Below are positions 26,036-34,523 of a stretch of 64,000 nt of DNA, piece by piece. This DNA is from Labrys okinawensis (GTDB lineage: Bacteria > Pseudomonadota > Alphaproteobacteria > Rhizobiales > Labraceae): assembly GCF_002982075.1 (NCBI RefSeq), contig NZ_PUEJ01000016.1, positions 55,878-119,877 on the forward strand, written 5' to 3'. Made by a program: the position numbers and the translations under genes. The notes under the pieces were generated by a model. It saw only the letters and a program-made list of their open reading frames with translations, did not search any database and was not told where the DNA came from. Within the stretch, counting starts at the first letter, position 1. Each line of letters opens with the position of its first letter.

Positions 26036-26884
26036 TCAACCCTTGACGCTGCCGGCCGTCAGGCCGGCAACCAGTGACTTTTGCAGGATGAAGGCGATCA
26101 GGACCGGCGGCAGCGCCGTCAGCAGGCCCGCGGCCGAGACCAGGCCGAAATCCGTGGCGCGGCCGGCGGCGAAATCGGCGATGGTGACGGTAAGCGTCTT
26201 GGCGTTCTGGTTCGAGGTGAAGAGCAGGGCGTAGAAGAACTCGTCCCAGGCGAGCAGGATGGCGAACAGGGCCGCCGTGGCGACACCGGCCCGGGCATAG
26301 GGCAGCGTGACCCACCACAGGGTCTGCAGCGTCGAAGCGCCGTCGATCGCCGCCGCGCTTTCGAGTTCGCCCGGCACCGCGTCGAAGGAGGATTTGATGA
26401 ACCAGGCGGTGAAGGGCGTCAGGATCGAGCAATAGACCAGGATCAGGCCGAACACATTGTTGAGCAGCCCGAGCATCGACAAGAGGAAATAGAGCGGCAG
26501 GATCAGCGCCACGGCGGGCGTCATATAGGTGGCGAGCACGCCATAGAGCACCGCCGAGACGCCGCGATTGCGGTAGCGCGAAAAGGCCCAGCCCGCCGGC
26601 ACCGCCACCAGCAGCGACAGGGCCGTCGCGCCGAGCGAACTCGCGAGGCTGTTGCGCAGCGCCATCAGGAAGGCCTCGCCCGGGCTGTTGGCCTCGAAGG
26701 TGAGCAGGCGGGCATAACGGCTGAAATCGAGATGGCGCGGAATGAGAGACAGGGGCTTGGTGGTGAGGTCGGAGGGCAGCGAGATGCTCATCACGGCGAG
26801 CCAGAGCACCGGCGCCAGCGTCACCACCAGGAAGAGGCCGACGCCGCAATAAAGGAAGAAGGTCGCTACAGCGCTGCGTTGCAT
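26036..26884 (-). CDS. Carbohydrate ABC transporter permease (MalG type)
   Basis: 282 residues with six predicted membrane helices. The EAA loop that contacts the ATPase is ELESAAAIDGASTLQTLWWV. N-terminal helix followed by LAPVLWLAVMSIS and the periplasmic SLIPRHLDFSRYARLL segment is typical of MalG/CUT1 inner-membrane subunits. Two bases separate it from the MalF-type gene upstream. The operon contains no ATPase gene. Confidence 0.9.
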   Translation of the reverse strand: MQRSAVATFFLYCGVGLFLVVTLAPVLWLAVMSISLPSDLTTKPLSLIPRHLDFSRYARLLTFEANSPGEAFLMALRNSLASSLGATALSLLVAVPAGWAFSRYRNRGVSAVLYGVLATYMTPAVALILPLYFLLSMLGLLNNVFGLILVYCSILTPFTAWFIKSSFDAVPGELESAAAIDGASTLQTLWWVTLPYARAGVATAALFAILLAWDEFFYALLFTSNQNAKTLTVTIADFAAGRATDFGLVSAAGLLTALPPVLIAFILQKSLVAGLTAGSVKG

Positions 26885-26886
26885 GA

Positions 26887-27771
26887 TCAGGCCTCCTGCC
26901 TGCGCATCAGCCGGACATAGAAGCCGACGAAGACCATGCAGATCAGCACCACGATGAGGGCGTAGGAGGCGCCCGATCCCACCCGCATGAAGCGGAAGGA
27001 TTCTTCATAGACGAAGAAGCTCATGGTCTTGGTCGAGCTCGCCGGCCCGCCCCGGGTCATCACATAGAAGATATCGAAGACTTTCAGCGCCTCGATCGAG
27101 CGCAGCACCAGCGCCACCAGGAGGGGCGGCGCGATCACCGGCCAGGTCACGGCCTTGAAGCGCTGCCAGGCATTGGCACCGTCCAGCGTGGCGGCGCCAT
27201 AGAGTTCCAGCGGCGCCGATTGCAGCGCGGCCAGCACGATCAGCGCCACCAGCGGATAGTTCTTCCAGACATCGGCCAGGATCACCGCATTCATGGCACT
27301 GCCTTCGCTGCCGAGCCAGCTGCGATAGCTCTCCATCAGCCCGCTCTGGGTCAGCACCGCGTTGAGCACGCCGAAATCGGGCTGGTAGATCAGCCGCCAC
27401 ATCAGGGCATTGACGATGGTGGGCACCGCCCAGGGCAGCACCAGCAGGGCCCGGCAGAAGGTGCGGCCGTAAAATTTCTCGTTGAGCAGCAGCGCCACGC
27501 CGACGCCGAGCAGCGCCGAGGCGCTGATCGAGACCAGGGTGAAATAGATCGTCCGCCCCGCTGCGGCGAGGAATTCGGAATCGCTGAAGGCATAGGCGAA
27601 GTTCTCCAGCCCGACGAAATGCGCCGCCCCCGGCCCCGCCATCAGGCGGGTATCGGTGAAGGCCAGCCACAGGGTCATCAGGATGGGATAGCCGACCGCC
27701 GCGAACACGATGACCAGCATCGGGCCGAGCAGAAGCCATGGTGAGGGCATGCCGACACGGCCGCTCATCAT
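26887..27771 (-). CDS. Carbohydrate ABC transporter permease (MalF type)
   Basis: 294 residues from ATG 27771 (a second ATG is next to it), with GGAAGGA upstream. Six helices; EAA loop ELYGAATLDGANAWQRFKAV; YPILMTLWLAFTD near the N-terminus, as in CUT1 family MalF/UgpA subunits. Partner of the MalG-type permease. A hairpin-rich gap of 169 bp separates it from the binding-protein gene, so it is probably expressed at a lower level than the binding protein. Confidence 0.9.
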   Translation of the reverse strand: MMSGRVGMPSPWLLLGPMLVIVFAAVGYPILMTLWLAFTDTRLMAGPGAAHFVGLENFAYAFSDSEFLAAAGRTIYFTLVSISASALLGVGVALLLNEKFYGRTFCRALLVLPWAVPTIVNALMWRLIYQPDFGVLNAVLTQSGLMESYRSWLGSEGSAMNAVILADVWKNYPLVALIVLAALQSAPLELYGAATLDGANAWQRFKAVTWPVIAPPLLVALVLRSIEALKVFDIFYVMTRGGPASSTKTMSFFVYEESFRFMRVGSGASYALIVVLICMVFVGFYVRLMRRQEA

Positions 27772-27789
27772 CAGGCAGATTCCTTCCAC

Positions 27790-27940
27790 TATACCCTCCC
27801 CTGCAGGGGGAGGGTCGGCCTGAAAGGCCGGGGTGGGGTGAAAATACGCAGGCCGAGACGAGAGAGGCTGCCACTCTTAAAGAAGTCACCCCACCCCGAC
27901 GCTGTGCGTCGACCCTCCCCTCCAGGGAAGGGTAAAGATC
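27790..27940. repeat. Hairpin-forming repeat between binding-protein and permease genes
   Basis: ccctcccctgcagggggagg and ggcctgaaaggccgg hairpins, then ggtggggtga ... gtcaccccacc and gtcgaccctcccctccaggg. It can fold into one long stem. Such structures after the first gene of a transporter operon often protect the upstream mRNA. Confidence 0.65.
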
Positions 27941-29185
27941 TCAGCGGATGCGCGCCGCCTGCTTGGCCGCTTCCGCCAGCGCGTCGGCGGGGGAAGCCTT
28001 GCCGGCCAGTGCGTTCTGGATCTGCGCCTGCAGGATGGTGGAAAGCTCCTGGTAGGAAGCGACCGTGGGGCGCGGCGTCATCAGGCCGATGGAGACATCG
28101 GCGGCCTTGACCAGGGCTTCCTGCCCCTTGGTGACGGCGGGATCGGTATAGGACGCCTTCCAGATCGGCAGGCTGAGCTTGGCATACTGGTCCTGCACCG
28201 GCTTGGAGGTGAGATAGGCGATGTATTTCCAGGCGAGATCCGGCTTGGAGGAGCCGGCCGTGATGCCGAGCGCCATCGAGCCGTTCACGCCCGACGCCTT
28301 GCTCTTGCCCTCGACGCCGGGAGCCGGCACCACGCCGACCTTGCCGACCACCTTGCTCTCGGCCGGATCATTGGCCTTGGCATACATATAGGTCCAGTTG
28401 AGCGCGAAGGCCGCGTCGCCCGCCGAGAACACCTTGCGGACGTCCTCCTCCAGATATTCCTTGGAATTGGGGTTGGAGAGGCCGTTCTTGAGGCTGTCGG
28501 CCATGTAGGTGACCGCATCGAGCGAGCCGCCCTTGTCGAAGGCCGGCTTGTCCCCGTCGAAGAAGGTGCCGCCATAGGCCGCCGTCAGGGTGACATAATC
28601 GCAAATCACGGCTTCCGCCTGCGACCAACTCCAGACGATGGGATATTGCACCAGTCCCTTGTCCTTGATGATCTTGGCGTCCTTGGCCAGTTCGTCCCAG
28701 GTCTTGGGCGGCTCGGCGATGCCGGCCTTCTGAAGGATCTCGGTGTTGTAGAACAGATATTTGGTGTCGAGGATCCACGGCATGCCATAGGTCTTGCCGT
28801 CATAGTTCACGGTGGCCCAGGCGCCGTCGAACACCTTGGAGCGATCGAGATCCTTCAACCGGTCGGTGACATCGAGCAGGACGCCGTTCTGCGCGAAGGC
28901 GGCCGGCCAGATCACGTCGTAGAGCACGACGTCATAGCCGGCGCCGCCGGCGGCCTTGGAAGCGACGATCTTGTCGTAGAGGGCCTCGTAGGGCACGAAT
29001 TCGGCGTTGACGGTGACGCCGGGATTTTCCTTCTCGAAGGCCGCCGTCATCGCCTTGACGTCGGCGTCGCTATAGGCGGCCTGCGCCATGAACAGGGCAT
29101 TGAGCGTTTCGGCCCCTGCCGGCGACAATCCTGCCAGGGCCGTCATCGCCACTCCGGCCAGGACGGCCTTGTGAATTCCAGACAT
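27941..29185 (-). CDS. Sugar ABC transporter substrate-binding protein
   Basis: 414 residues from ATG 29185, nine bases after GGGAG. Signal peptide (hydrophobic 8-22, cleavage near PAGAET). CUT1-type solute-binding domain: AMTAAFEKENPGVTVNAEFV, YDVVLYDVIWPAAFA, YGMPWILDTKYLFYNTEIL and FSAGDAAFALNWTYMY. Periplasmic. First gene of an operon with two permeases, a SIS protein and a PfkB kinase. Divergent from the ROK regulator. Ligand likely an oligosaccharide, glycoside or sugar conjugate (inference). Confidence 0.9.
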   Translation of the reverse strand: MSGIHKAVLAGVAMTALAGLSPAGAETLNALFMAQAAYSDADVKAMTAAFEKENPGVTVNAEFVPYEALYDKIVASKAAGGAGYDVVLYDVIWPAAFAQNGVLLDVTDRLKDLDRSKVFDGAWATVNYDGKTYGMPWILDTKYLFYNTEILQKAGIAEPPKTWDELAKDAKIIKDKGLVQYPIVWSWSQAEAVICDYVTLTAAYGGTFFDGDKPAFDKGGSLDAVTYMADSLKNGLSNPNSKEYLEEDVRKVFSAGDAAFALNWTYMYAKANDPAESKVVGKVGVVPAPGVEGKSKASGVNGSMALGITAGSSKPDLAWKYIAYLTSKPVQDQYAKLSLPIWKASYTDPAVTKGQEALVKAADVSIGLMTPRPTVASYQELSTILQAQIQNALAGKASPADALAEAAKQAARIR

Positions 29186-29467
29186 TGCAATCATCTCCCG
29201 CTTGCAATTCGATCGGCAGCCGGTGGCCGCCCTGCATGGTTCAAAGGCGCTGAGAGTTCTCGATGGCTCCCGACCATTTCTGCGCCCGGAAAAATTATTA
29301 ACTCAATTTGTTTGAATGTAAACATGCTGCCATAGTCGCCGATGAAATCGGGAAGCCTTTTGCGATTTGACGGAAACACCCAGAATCGCAAAAACGCGCC
29401 GAACCAAAGAGTTAGAGCAAATGAGCGTTCTCATCCGGACGCGCTTTGCTCTGGGGAGTGAGTGGAC
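29186..29467. promoter_or_regulatory. Divergent control region, sugar operon / ROK regulator
   Basis: AT-rich core around 29290-29330 (aaattattaactcaatttg) with a small inverted repeat tgttt/aaaca (29309-29324), a possible ROK operator. The ROK-proximal part is occupied by an inverted copy of the 105-bp repeat, which ends at the Shine-Dalgarno GGGGAG of the ROK gene. Confidence 0.5.
29352..29453 (-). repeat. 105-bp two-hairpin intergenic repeat, copy 3 (inverted)
   Basis: Opposite orientation: gcgatttgacggaaacaccc ... gagttagagcaaatgagcgt ... gcgctttgctct. It ends nine bases before GTG 29462, so any promoter of the ROK gene must fire through or within the repeat. Confidence 0.85.
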
Positions 29468-30682
29468 ATGGCAGGGCGCGAGAGCAACAGGGCGCTCCAA
29501 CCGGGCCGAAGCGTCGCGGGAACCAATCTCGAATTCACCCGCTCCCACAACCGGCGCGTGGTGCTCGACACGGTGCGCAGGCTGGGGCCGGTCTCGCGCG
29601 CCGAGATCGCCCGGGAGACCGCTCTGACCAACCAGACGATCTCCAACATCGTCGAGGAACTGGAACAGGCCGGCTTTCTCCTCGCCGGCGAGCCCAAGCG
29701 CGAGGGACGGGGCCAGCCTTCCATTCCCTATGCCATCAATCCCGAGGGTGCCTGGTCGCTCGGCTTTCATGTCGATCACAGCGCCATCATCGCGGCCCTG
29801 GTCGACCTCACCGGCAAGCCTGTCGCCATCCGTGAGATCCCGGCCCAGCGCCCCTCGCCCCACAGCGCGGCGCCGGCCCTGCGGCGGCTCGCCGACGAGC
29901 TGACCGCTGAGGCCGGCATTCCCGCCTCGCGCCTGCTCGGCGCCGGGGTCGCCCTGCCCGTGCGGTTCGGGGTCGGCGCCATCACCACCGCCGGCCCGAC
30001 CACCCTGCCCGGCTGGGACGATCCCGATGCCAGGCAGCATATCGCCGAGGCTCTCGCCCAGCCCGTGCAGATCGAGAACGATGCCATGGCGGCGGCGATC
30101 GGCGAGCGGCTGCACGGCGTCGCCCGCGCGATCGACAGTTTCGTCTTCCTGTTCCTCGACGAGGGGCTCGGCGCGGGCGTCTTCCTCGGCGGACAGCCCT
30201 GGCGCGGCGCCTCGCTCAATGCCGGCGAGATCGGCCACATGATCGTGGCGCCCAACGGCAAGCCCTGCCCCTGCGGCAATCGCGGCTGCCTGGAACGCTA
30301 CCTCTCCCTGAGCGCCGCTCAGGAATTCCTCGCCGATCAGCCCGGCGCTCCGGCCCTGTCCGAACTGGACGGCGCGCCATCCGCGCCCGTCGAACGCTGG
30401 GTAGCGGACGCTGCCCCCTATCTGGCCGGGGCTGTCAACATCCTGGAATCGACCCTAGATCCCGAGACGATCCTGCTCGGCGGGCTGGCCCCGGCCGGCG
30501 TATTGGCCAGCCTGATCGAGAAGGCCGAGCCGCTGCCGATGTCGGTGGGCTCGCGCAGCGGCCGCCGCCTCCCCCGGCTGATGGCCGGCTCGGTGGGGCA
30601 TCATACCGTCGTGCTGGGCGCCGCCTCGCTGCCGATCTTCGACGAGATCAATCCCCGCTTCGACGTGCTGCTGAAGCATTGA
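29468..30682 (+). CDS. ROK family transcriptional regulator
   Basis: 404 residues from ATG 29468, nine bases after GGGGAG; a GTG two codons upstream is less well placed. N-terminal MarR-like helix-turn-helix: LGPVSRAEIARETALTNQTI and SNIVEELEQAGFL. The ROK domain carries an ATP-binding-like GAGVALPVRFG, GEIGHMIV and the zinc motif CPCGNRGCLE. Divergent from the sugar ABC operon, which it probably represses until its sugar ligand binds. Confidence 0.9.
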   Translation: MAGRESNRALQPGRSVAGTNLEFTRSHNRRVVLDTVRRLGPVSRAEIARETALTNQTISNIVEELEQAGFLLAGEPKREGRGQPSIPYAINPEGAWSLGFHVDHSAIIAALVDLTGKPVAIREIPAQRPSPHSAAPALRRLADELTAEAGIPASRLLGAGVALPVRFGVGAITTAGPTTLPGWDDPDARQHIAEALAQPVQIENDAMAAAIGERLHGVARAIDSFVFLFLDEGLGAGVFLGGQPWRGASLNAGEIGHMIVAPNGKPCPCGNRGCLERYLSLSAAQEFLADQPGAPALSELDGAPSAPVERWVADAAPYLAGAVNILESTLDPETILLGGLAPAGVLASLIEKAEPLPMSVGSRSGRRLPRLMAGSVGHHTVVLGAASLPIFDEINPRFDVLLKH

Positions 30683-30683
30683 G

Positions 30684-30770
30684 CGTCATTGCGAGCGCAG
30701 CGAAGCAATCCAGGCACCGCAAGCGCCGCATTCTCCAGCTCTGGATTGCTTCGCTGCGCTCGCAATGACG
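30684..30770. repeat. 30-bp perfect inverted repeat (gcgaagcaatccag type)
   Basis: Arms 30684-30713 and 30741-30770 (cgtcattgcgagcgcagcga...) are exact reverse complements. Located between the convergent ROK and recF genes, where it could end both transcripts. A fragment of the same family occurs at 45786-45806. Confidence 0.9.
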
Positions 30771-30776
30771 GCAGGA

Positions 30777-31901
30777 CTAGCCCTCGACCCGGCCCGGCGT
30801 CACCCGATAGACCGCGGCCCGGCCGGCGATCGCCTCGAAGGCGGAGGGGTCGGCCCCGGTCAGCCAGACCTGCGCGCCGAAGCTCTCGAGCCGGCCATAG
30901 AGGGCGGCGCGGCGCATCGGGTCGAGATGGGCGGCAACCTCGTCGAGCAGGACGATCGGCGTCATGCCGGCGAGACGGGCGACCAGCCTGGCATGCGCCA
31001 GCACCAGGCCGAGCAGCAGGGCCTTCTGCTCGCCGGTGGAGGCACGCTCGGCCGCGATGCCCTTCGGACCGTGCACGACGAGAAGATCGGTCAGATGCGG
31101 CCCGTCGAGCGTGCGGCCGGCGGCACGATCCCGTGGGCGCCCCTCACGCAGGGTCTGGCGATAGCGCTCCTCCACGGCCAGCGCCGGCTCGTCCAGCACG
31201 GCGTTCTCGATGGCGCCGTCGAGGGCGATGCGCGCATGGGGGAAGGGCGAGGCGGGATCGATCTCCTCCTCGATCAGGCCGGCGAGACGGCGCACCGTAT
31301 CGGCGCGCGAGGCCGCCACCGCGATGGCGAGATCGGCGACTTCATGCTCGGCGGCGTCCAGCCAGCGCTGGTCGGCGCGGGGATCCTCCAGCAGGCGGTT
31401 GCGCGAGCGCAGCGCGCGTTCGAGCGCATTGACGCGGGTGCCGTGGCCGGCATCGACCGCCAGCACCAGCCGGTCGAGGAAACGCCGCCGCTCCCCGGCG
31501 GAGCCGGAGAACAGCCCGTCCATCGAGGGCGTCAGCCACACCAGGCGCAGGTGATCGGCAAAGCTGGCGGCGGAGGAAACCGGCTGGCGGTCGACGCGGT
31601 ATTTGCGCGGGCCGCTCTGGGGGCCCTCCAGCCCGGTGCCGAGCTGCGCCGGGCCGAGCGCGCCCTCCACCTCGGCGGCAACGGCAAAGCTGCCGGGCCC
31701 ATCCTCGCTGGCCATGTCCTCCAGATCCGCCCGGCGCAGGCCCTTGCCCTGGGTGAACAGCGAGATGGCCTCGAGCACATTGGTCTTGCCGGCGCCGTTC
31801 TGGCCGGTGAGCACCACCATGCCGGCATCCACGGCAAGATCGAGCCGCGGATAGGAGCGGAAGGAGGTGAGGATCAGGCGGGTGATGCGGGGCGAGATCA
31901 T
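30777..31901 (-). CDS. recF: DNA replication and repair protein RecF
   Basis: 374 residues. Walker A in LTGQNGAGKTNVLEAI, following LILTSFRSYPRLDL. RecF-family signature SGSAGERRRFLDRLV. ABC-type signature and Walker B near RASTGEQKALLLGLVLAHA and IVLLDEVAAHLDP. Binds gapped DNA and helps load RecA with RecO/RecR. Downstream of dnaN on the same strand with a 223-bp gap holding an inverted repeat. Confidence 0.95.
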   Translation of the reverse strand: MISPRITRLILTSFRSYPRLDLAVDAGMVVLTGQNGAGKTNVLEAISLFTQGKGLRRADLEDMASEDGPGSFAVAAEVEGALGPAQLGTGLEGPQSGPRKYRVDRQPVSSAASFADHLRLVWLTPSMDGLFSGSAGERRRFLDRLVLAVDAGHGTRVNALERALRSRNRLLEDPRADQRWLDAAEHEVADLAIAVAASRADTVRRLAGLIEEEIDPASPFPHARIALDGAIENAVLDEPALAVEERYRQTLREGRPRDRAAGRTLDGPHLTDLLVVHGPKGIAAERASTGEQKALLLGLVLAHARLVARLAGMTPIVLLDEVAAHLDPMRRAALYGRLESFGAQVWLTGADPSAFEAIAGRAAVYRVTPGRVEG

Positions 31902-31959
31902 TCTTGGAGCGCGGACGTCCTGCTCCCGGCGCTAACTTTGCGGGGACAAGCGTGAAACA

Positions 31960-32041
31960 GGTGTGCCGATCTCCAGATCGGCATTGTTGCAACCGCCGTG
32001 CTCGCCAACATGGCAGATGCCGATCTGGAGATCGGCACACC
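31960..32041. repeat. 25-bp perfect inverted repeat between recF and dnaN
   Basis: Arms 31960-31984 and 32017-32041 (ggtgtgccgatctccagatc...) match perfectly around a 32-nt loop. Arms also contain an internal gatctccagatc near-palindrome. Could separate dnaN and recF transcription. Confidence 0.9.
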
Positions 32042-32124
32042 GCATTTCGAGCGCCATCGCCTGCAGGGCAGACGCCGCGAGTTACCCGCACCTTCCCCGC
32101 TGGACGGAGAAGGCAAGTCGCGGC

Positions 32125-33243
32125 TTACACCCGCATCGGCATCAGCACATAGAGAGCGGCGGCGCCTTCGCGGTCCTGCACCAGGGTGGGCGAGCCCGGA
32201 TCGGCGAATTTCAGCAAGGCGGTATCGCCGTCGAGCTGCGCCGCGATGTCGAGCAGATAGCGCGAGTTGAAGCCGATATCGAGCGGGGCAGCGTCGTAGT
32301 CGACCTCGATCTCCTCGGTCGCCGTGCCGGAATCGGGGTTGGTGACGGTGAGGACGAGGCGCCTGTCGGCCAGCGACAGCTTCACGGCGCGGCCGCGCTC
32401 GGAGGAGATGGTCGAGACGCGGTCGACGGCGGCGGTGAAGTCGGCGCGCTCGACGGTGAGCGCCTTGTCGTTGCCGACAGGGATGACGCGGGCATAATCG
32501 GGGAAGGTGCCGTCGATCAGCTTGGAAGTCAGCACCACCGGGCCGATGGTGAAGCGGACCTTGGCCTGGGACAGTTCGACCGAGACGATGGCCTCGGCAT
32601 CTTCCATCAGCTTCTGGATCTCGCCGACCGCCTTGCGCGGCAGGATCACGCCGGGCATGCCGCTGGAGCCTTCGGGCGCCGGCAGCTCGACGCGGGCGAG
32701 GCGATGGCCGTCCGTGGCCACGGCGCGGATGCGGGTTTCGCCCTCGACATCCAGCGTGTGCAGATAGATGCCGTTGAGATAATAGCGTGTCTCTTCGGTG
32801 GAGATCGCGAACTGCGTCTTCTCGATGAGCTTGCGCAGATCGGCGGCCTTGAGCTGGAAATTATGCGGGAACTCGCCCGCCGCCAGATCCGGGAAATCCG
32901 AAGGCGGCAGCGTCTGCAGGGTGAAGCGCGAGCGGCCGGAACGCACGATCAGCTGGGTTGCCTCGCCGCCCCCCTCCAGCGAGACCTGGGCGCCGTCCGG
33001 GAGCTTGCGGACGATGTCGTAGAGGGTATGCGCCGGCACCGTGGTGCCACCGTCCATGGTGACGTCGGCAGGAGAGGACTCCACCACCTCCAGATCGAGA
33101 TCGGTCGCTTTCAACAGCAGGCTGGCGCCCTGGGCCTGGATCAGCACGTTGGACAGGATCGGGATGGTGTTGCGCCGCTCGACGACGCGGTGGACGTGGC
33201 CCAGCGATTTGAGAAGGGCAGTCCGTTCGAGCGTAACCTTCAT
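32125..33243 (-). CDS. dnaN: DNA polymerase III beta subunit (sliding clamp)
   Basis: 372 residues from ATG 33243 (MKVTLERTALLKSL), the family start; the frame runs on upstream to 33345. Three repeated clamp domains. Recognisable segments: VVERRNTIPILSNVLI, LDLEVVESSPADV, YYLNGIYLH, RAVATDGHRLARVELP, VSTISSERGRAVKLSL and the C-terminal YVLMPMRV. Ring-shaped processivity factor. dnaA, its usual partner, is not next to it here. Confidence 0.97.
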   Translation of the reverse strand: MKVTLERTALLKSLGHVHRVVERRNTIPILSNVLIQAQGASLLLKATDLDLEVVESSPADVTMDGGTTVPAHTLYDIVRKLPDGAQVSLEGGGEATQLIVRSGRSRFTLQTLPPSDFPDLAAGEFPHNFQLKAADLRKLIEKTQFAISTEETRYYLNGIYLHTLDVEGETRIRAVATDGHRLARVELPAPEGSSGMPGVILPRKAVGEIQKLMEDAEAIVSVELSQAKVRFTIGPVVLTSKLIDGTFPDYARVIPVGNDKALTVERADFTAAVDRVSTISSERGRAVKLSLADRRLVLTVTNPDSGTATEEIEVDYDAAPLDIGFNSRYLLDIAAQLDGDTALLKFADPGSPTLVQDREGAAALYVLMPMRV

Positions 33244-33440
33244 GGAATGCGTCCTGGCATAACGACCCGCAAGCGGACCGAGCTGCCGCGAGCGGTGGAA
33301 AAAGGGCGAAGACCATGCAATTTGCTTTGGCGAAAGGCAAGCCATCCCGCAGCTTTTTCAGGGTTTTCCCGAACATGTCGGGTTTGCGCCCGATCGCGAT
33401 GCCGGGCCCGGGCAAGCCGCTTTCACCGGGCAGCCGTTCC

Positions 33441-33638
33441 TCACAATGTCGGAACGGGCTCCATCAGCACCACGACGCGTTGGAGGATGGCGAGCACCGC
33501 GATGAGGATGATGAGAATACGCAGGATCTGCTTGAAGCGCCCATCCACGGGCAGGCGGTCGATCACATACATCAACACCCAGCAGACGAGACCTATGACG
33601 ACGATACCGATCAGCAGCGAGATCACACCAGACAGCAT
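33441..33638 (-). CDS. Small two-helix membrane protein
   Basis: 65 residues from ATG 33638, with GGAGAAGG upstream. Two hydrophobic helices (about 5-25 and 38-57) flank a short polar loop VIDRLPVDGRFKQILR. The pattern of helix, short Pro/Asp loop, 'IKQIL' and second helix resembles small conserved proteobacterial membrane proteins of the Thivi_2564 type. Function unknown. Lies between dnaN and a GST gene, same strand. Confidence 0.7.
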   Translation of the reverse strand: MLSGVISLLIGIVVIGLVCWVLMYVIDRLPVDGRFKQILRILIILIAVLAILQRVVVLMEPVPTL

Positions 33639-33711
33639 GCACACCTTCTCCGAGCGACCATGACAATGGTCGGCTCGGTAACGCGAATGTCGGCCCGGAT
33701 GTTCCCGTTCG

Positions 33712-34332
33712 TCAGGTCAGAGGGATCATCACAGCCCGGCGATAGGCCGGGCGCTCGGTCAGGCGTTCGTACCAGGCTGCGAGATGGGGCAGGTCCGGCC
33801 GCTCGATCGGCATGTTGAACCAGCCATAGGCGAGGCAGCCGAGCGGGATGTCGCCGATGCCGAATTTTTCGCCCGACAGATAGGCCTGGCCGGCCAGCGC
33901 CTTGTCGGCGATCGCCAGCAGGCGGCCGCAGCTGTCGAGCCCGCGGGAGAGCTCGGTCTCGACCCGGTCCTGGGCGGTCCGGCGCACGACGTTCCAGAAC
34001 ACGTCGCGGAAGGGACCGGCGATGGTCGAGGTCGTCCAGTCCATCCAGCGCTCGGCCGACGCCTTGTCCTGGCGCGAGGACGGCACCAGCCGGCGCTCGG
34101 GGTCGCCCTCGGCCAGATAACGCACGACGGCATTGGATTCCCACAGCACGAAGCCGTCATCCTCGATGCAGGGCACCAGCCCGTTGGGATTGAGCGCGCG
34201 ATAAGCGGGATCGTTGACCACGCCGAAAGCGCCGCCTGCATCGATGCGCTCATAGTCGAGCCCGAGTTCCTCGGCGCACCAGAGCACCTTCTTCACATTG
34301 GAGGAATTGGTGCGGCCCCAGATCTTCAGCAT
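33712..34332 (-). CDS. Glutathione S-transferase family protein
   Basis: 206 residues from ATG 34332, preceded by GGAAGGAACCGAC. The frame is open for a further 65 codons, but those translate a palindromic repeat. N-terminal thioredoxin fold: GRTNSSNVKKVLWCAEELGL and NGLVPCIEDDGFVLWESNAV. C-terminal helical domain: KFGIGDIPLGCLAYGWF. The NSSNVKKV motif places a Ser in the glutathione-activating position. Substrate unknown. Upstream of the small membrane protein and downstream of trpS. Confidence 0.88.
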   Translation of the reverse strand: MLKIWGRTNSSNVKKVLWCAEELGLDYERIDAGGAFGVVNDPAYRALNPNGLVPCIEDDGFVLWESNAVVRYLAEGDPERRLVPSSRQDKASAERWMDWTTSTIAGPFRDVFWNVVRRTAQDRVETELSRGLDSCGRLLAIADKALAGQAYLSGEKFGIGDIPLGCLAYGWFNMPIERPDLPHLAAWYERLTERPAYRRAVMIPLT

Positions 34333-34371
34333 GTCGGTTCCTTCCACAGAGCGTTGAGGTTCACCCGCCCG

Positions 34372-34471
34372 ACCTTTGTCATTGCCGGGCTTGACCCGGC
34401 AATCCAGCTCTTCCCGCCATACATCAAAGACGGGCCCCCTGGATGCCCGGGTCAAGCCCGGGCATGACAAA
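34372..34471. repeat. gccgggc/gcccggc-type palindrome pair
   Basis: cctttgtcattgccgggctt / gacccggcaatccag, then ggatgcccgggtcaagcccg / ggcatgacaaagc. Two hairpins in the gap between trpS and GST genes. Confidence 0.8.
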
Positions 34472-34523
34472 GCAAGCGCTTGAGTTATTTCCGAACGAGG
34501 TTCGGTCCTTCCCTGACGCCGCC

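Noticed and set aside
33244..33440. Possible replication origin next to dnaN
   Set aside because: No cluster of TTATCCACA-like boxes and no AT-rich unwinding region.
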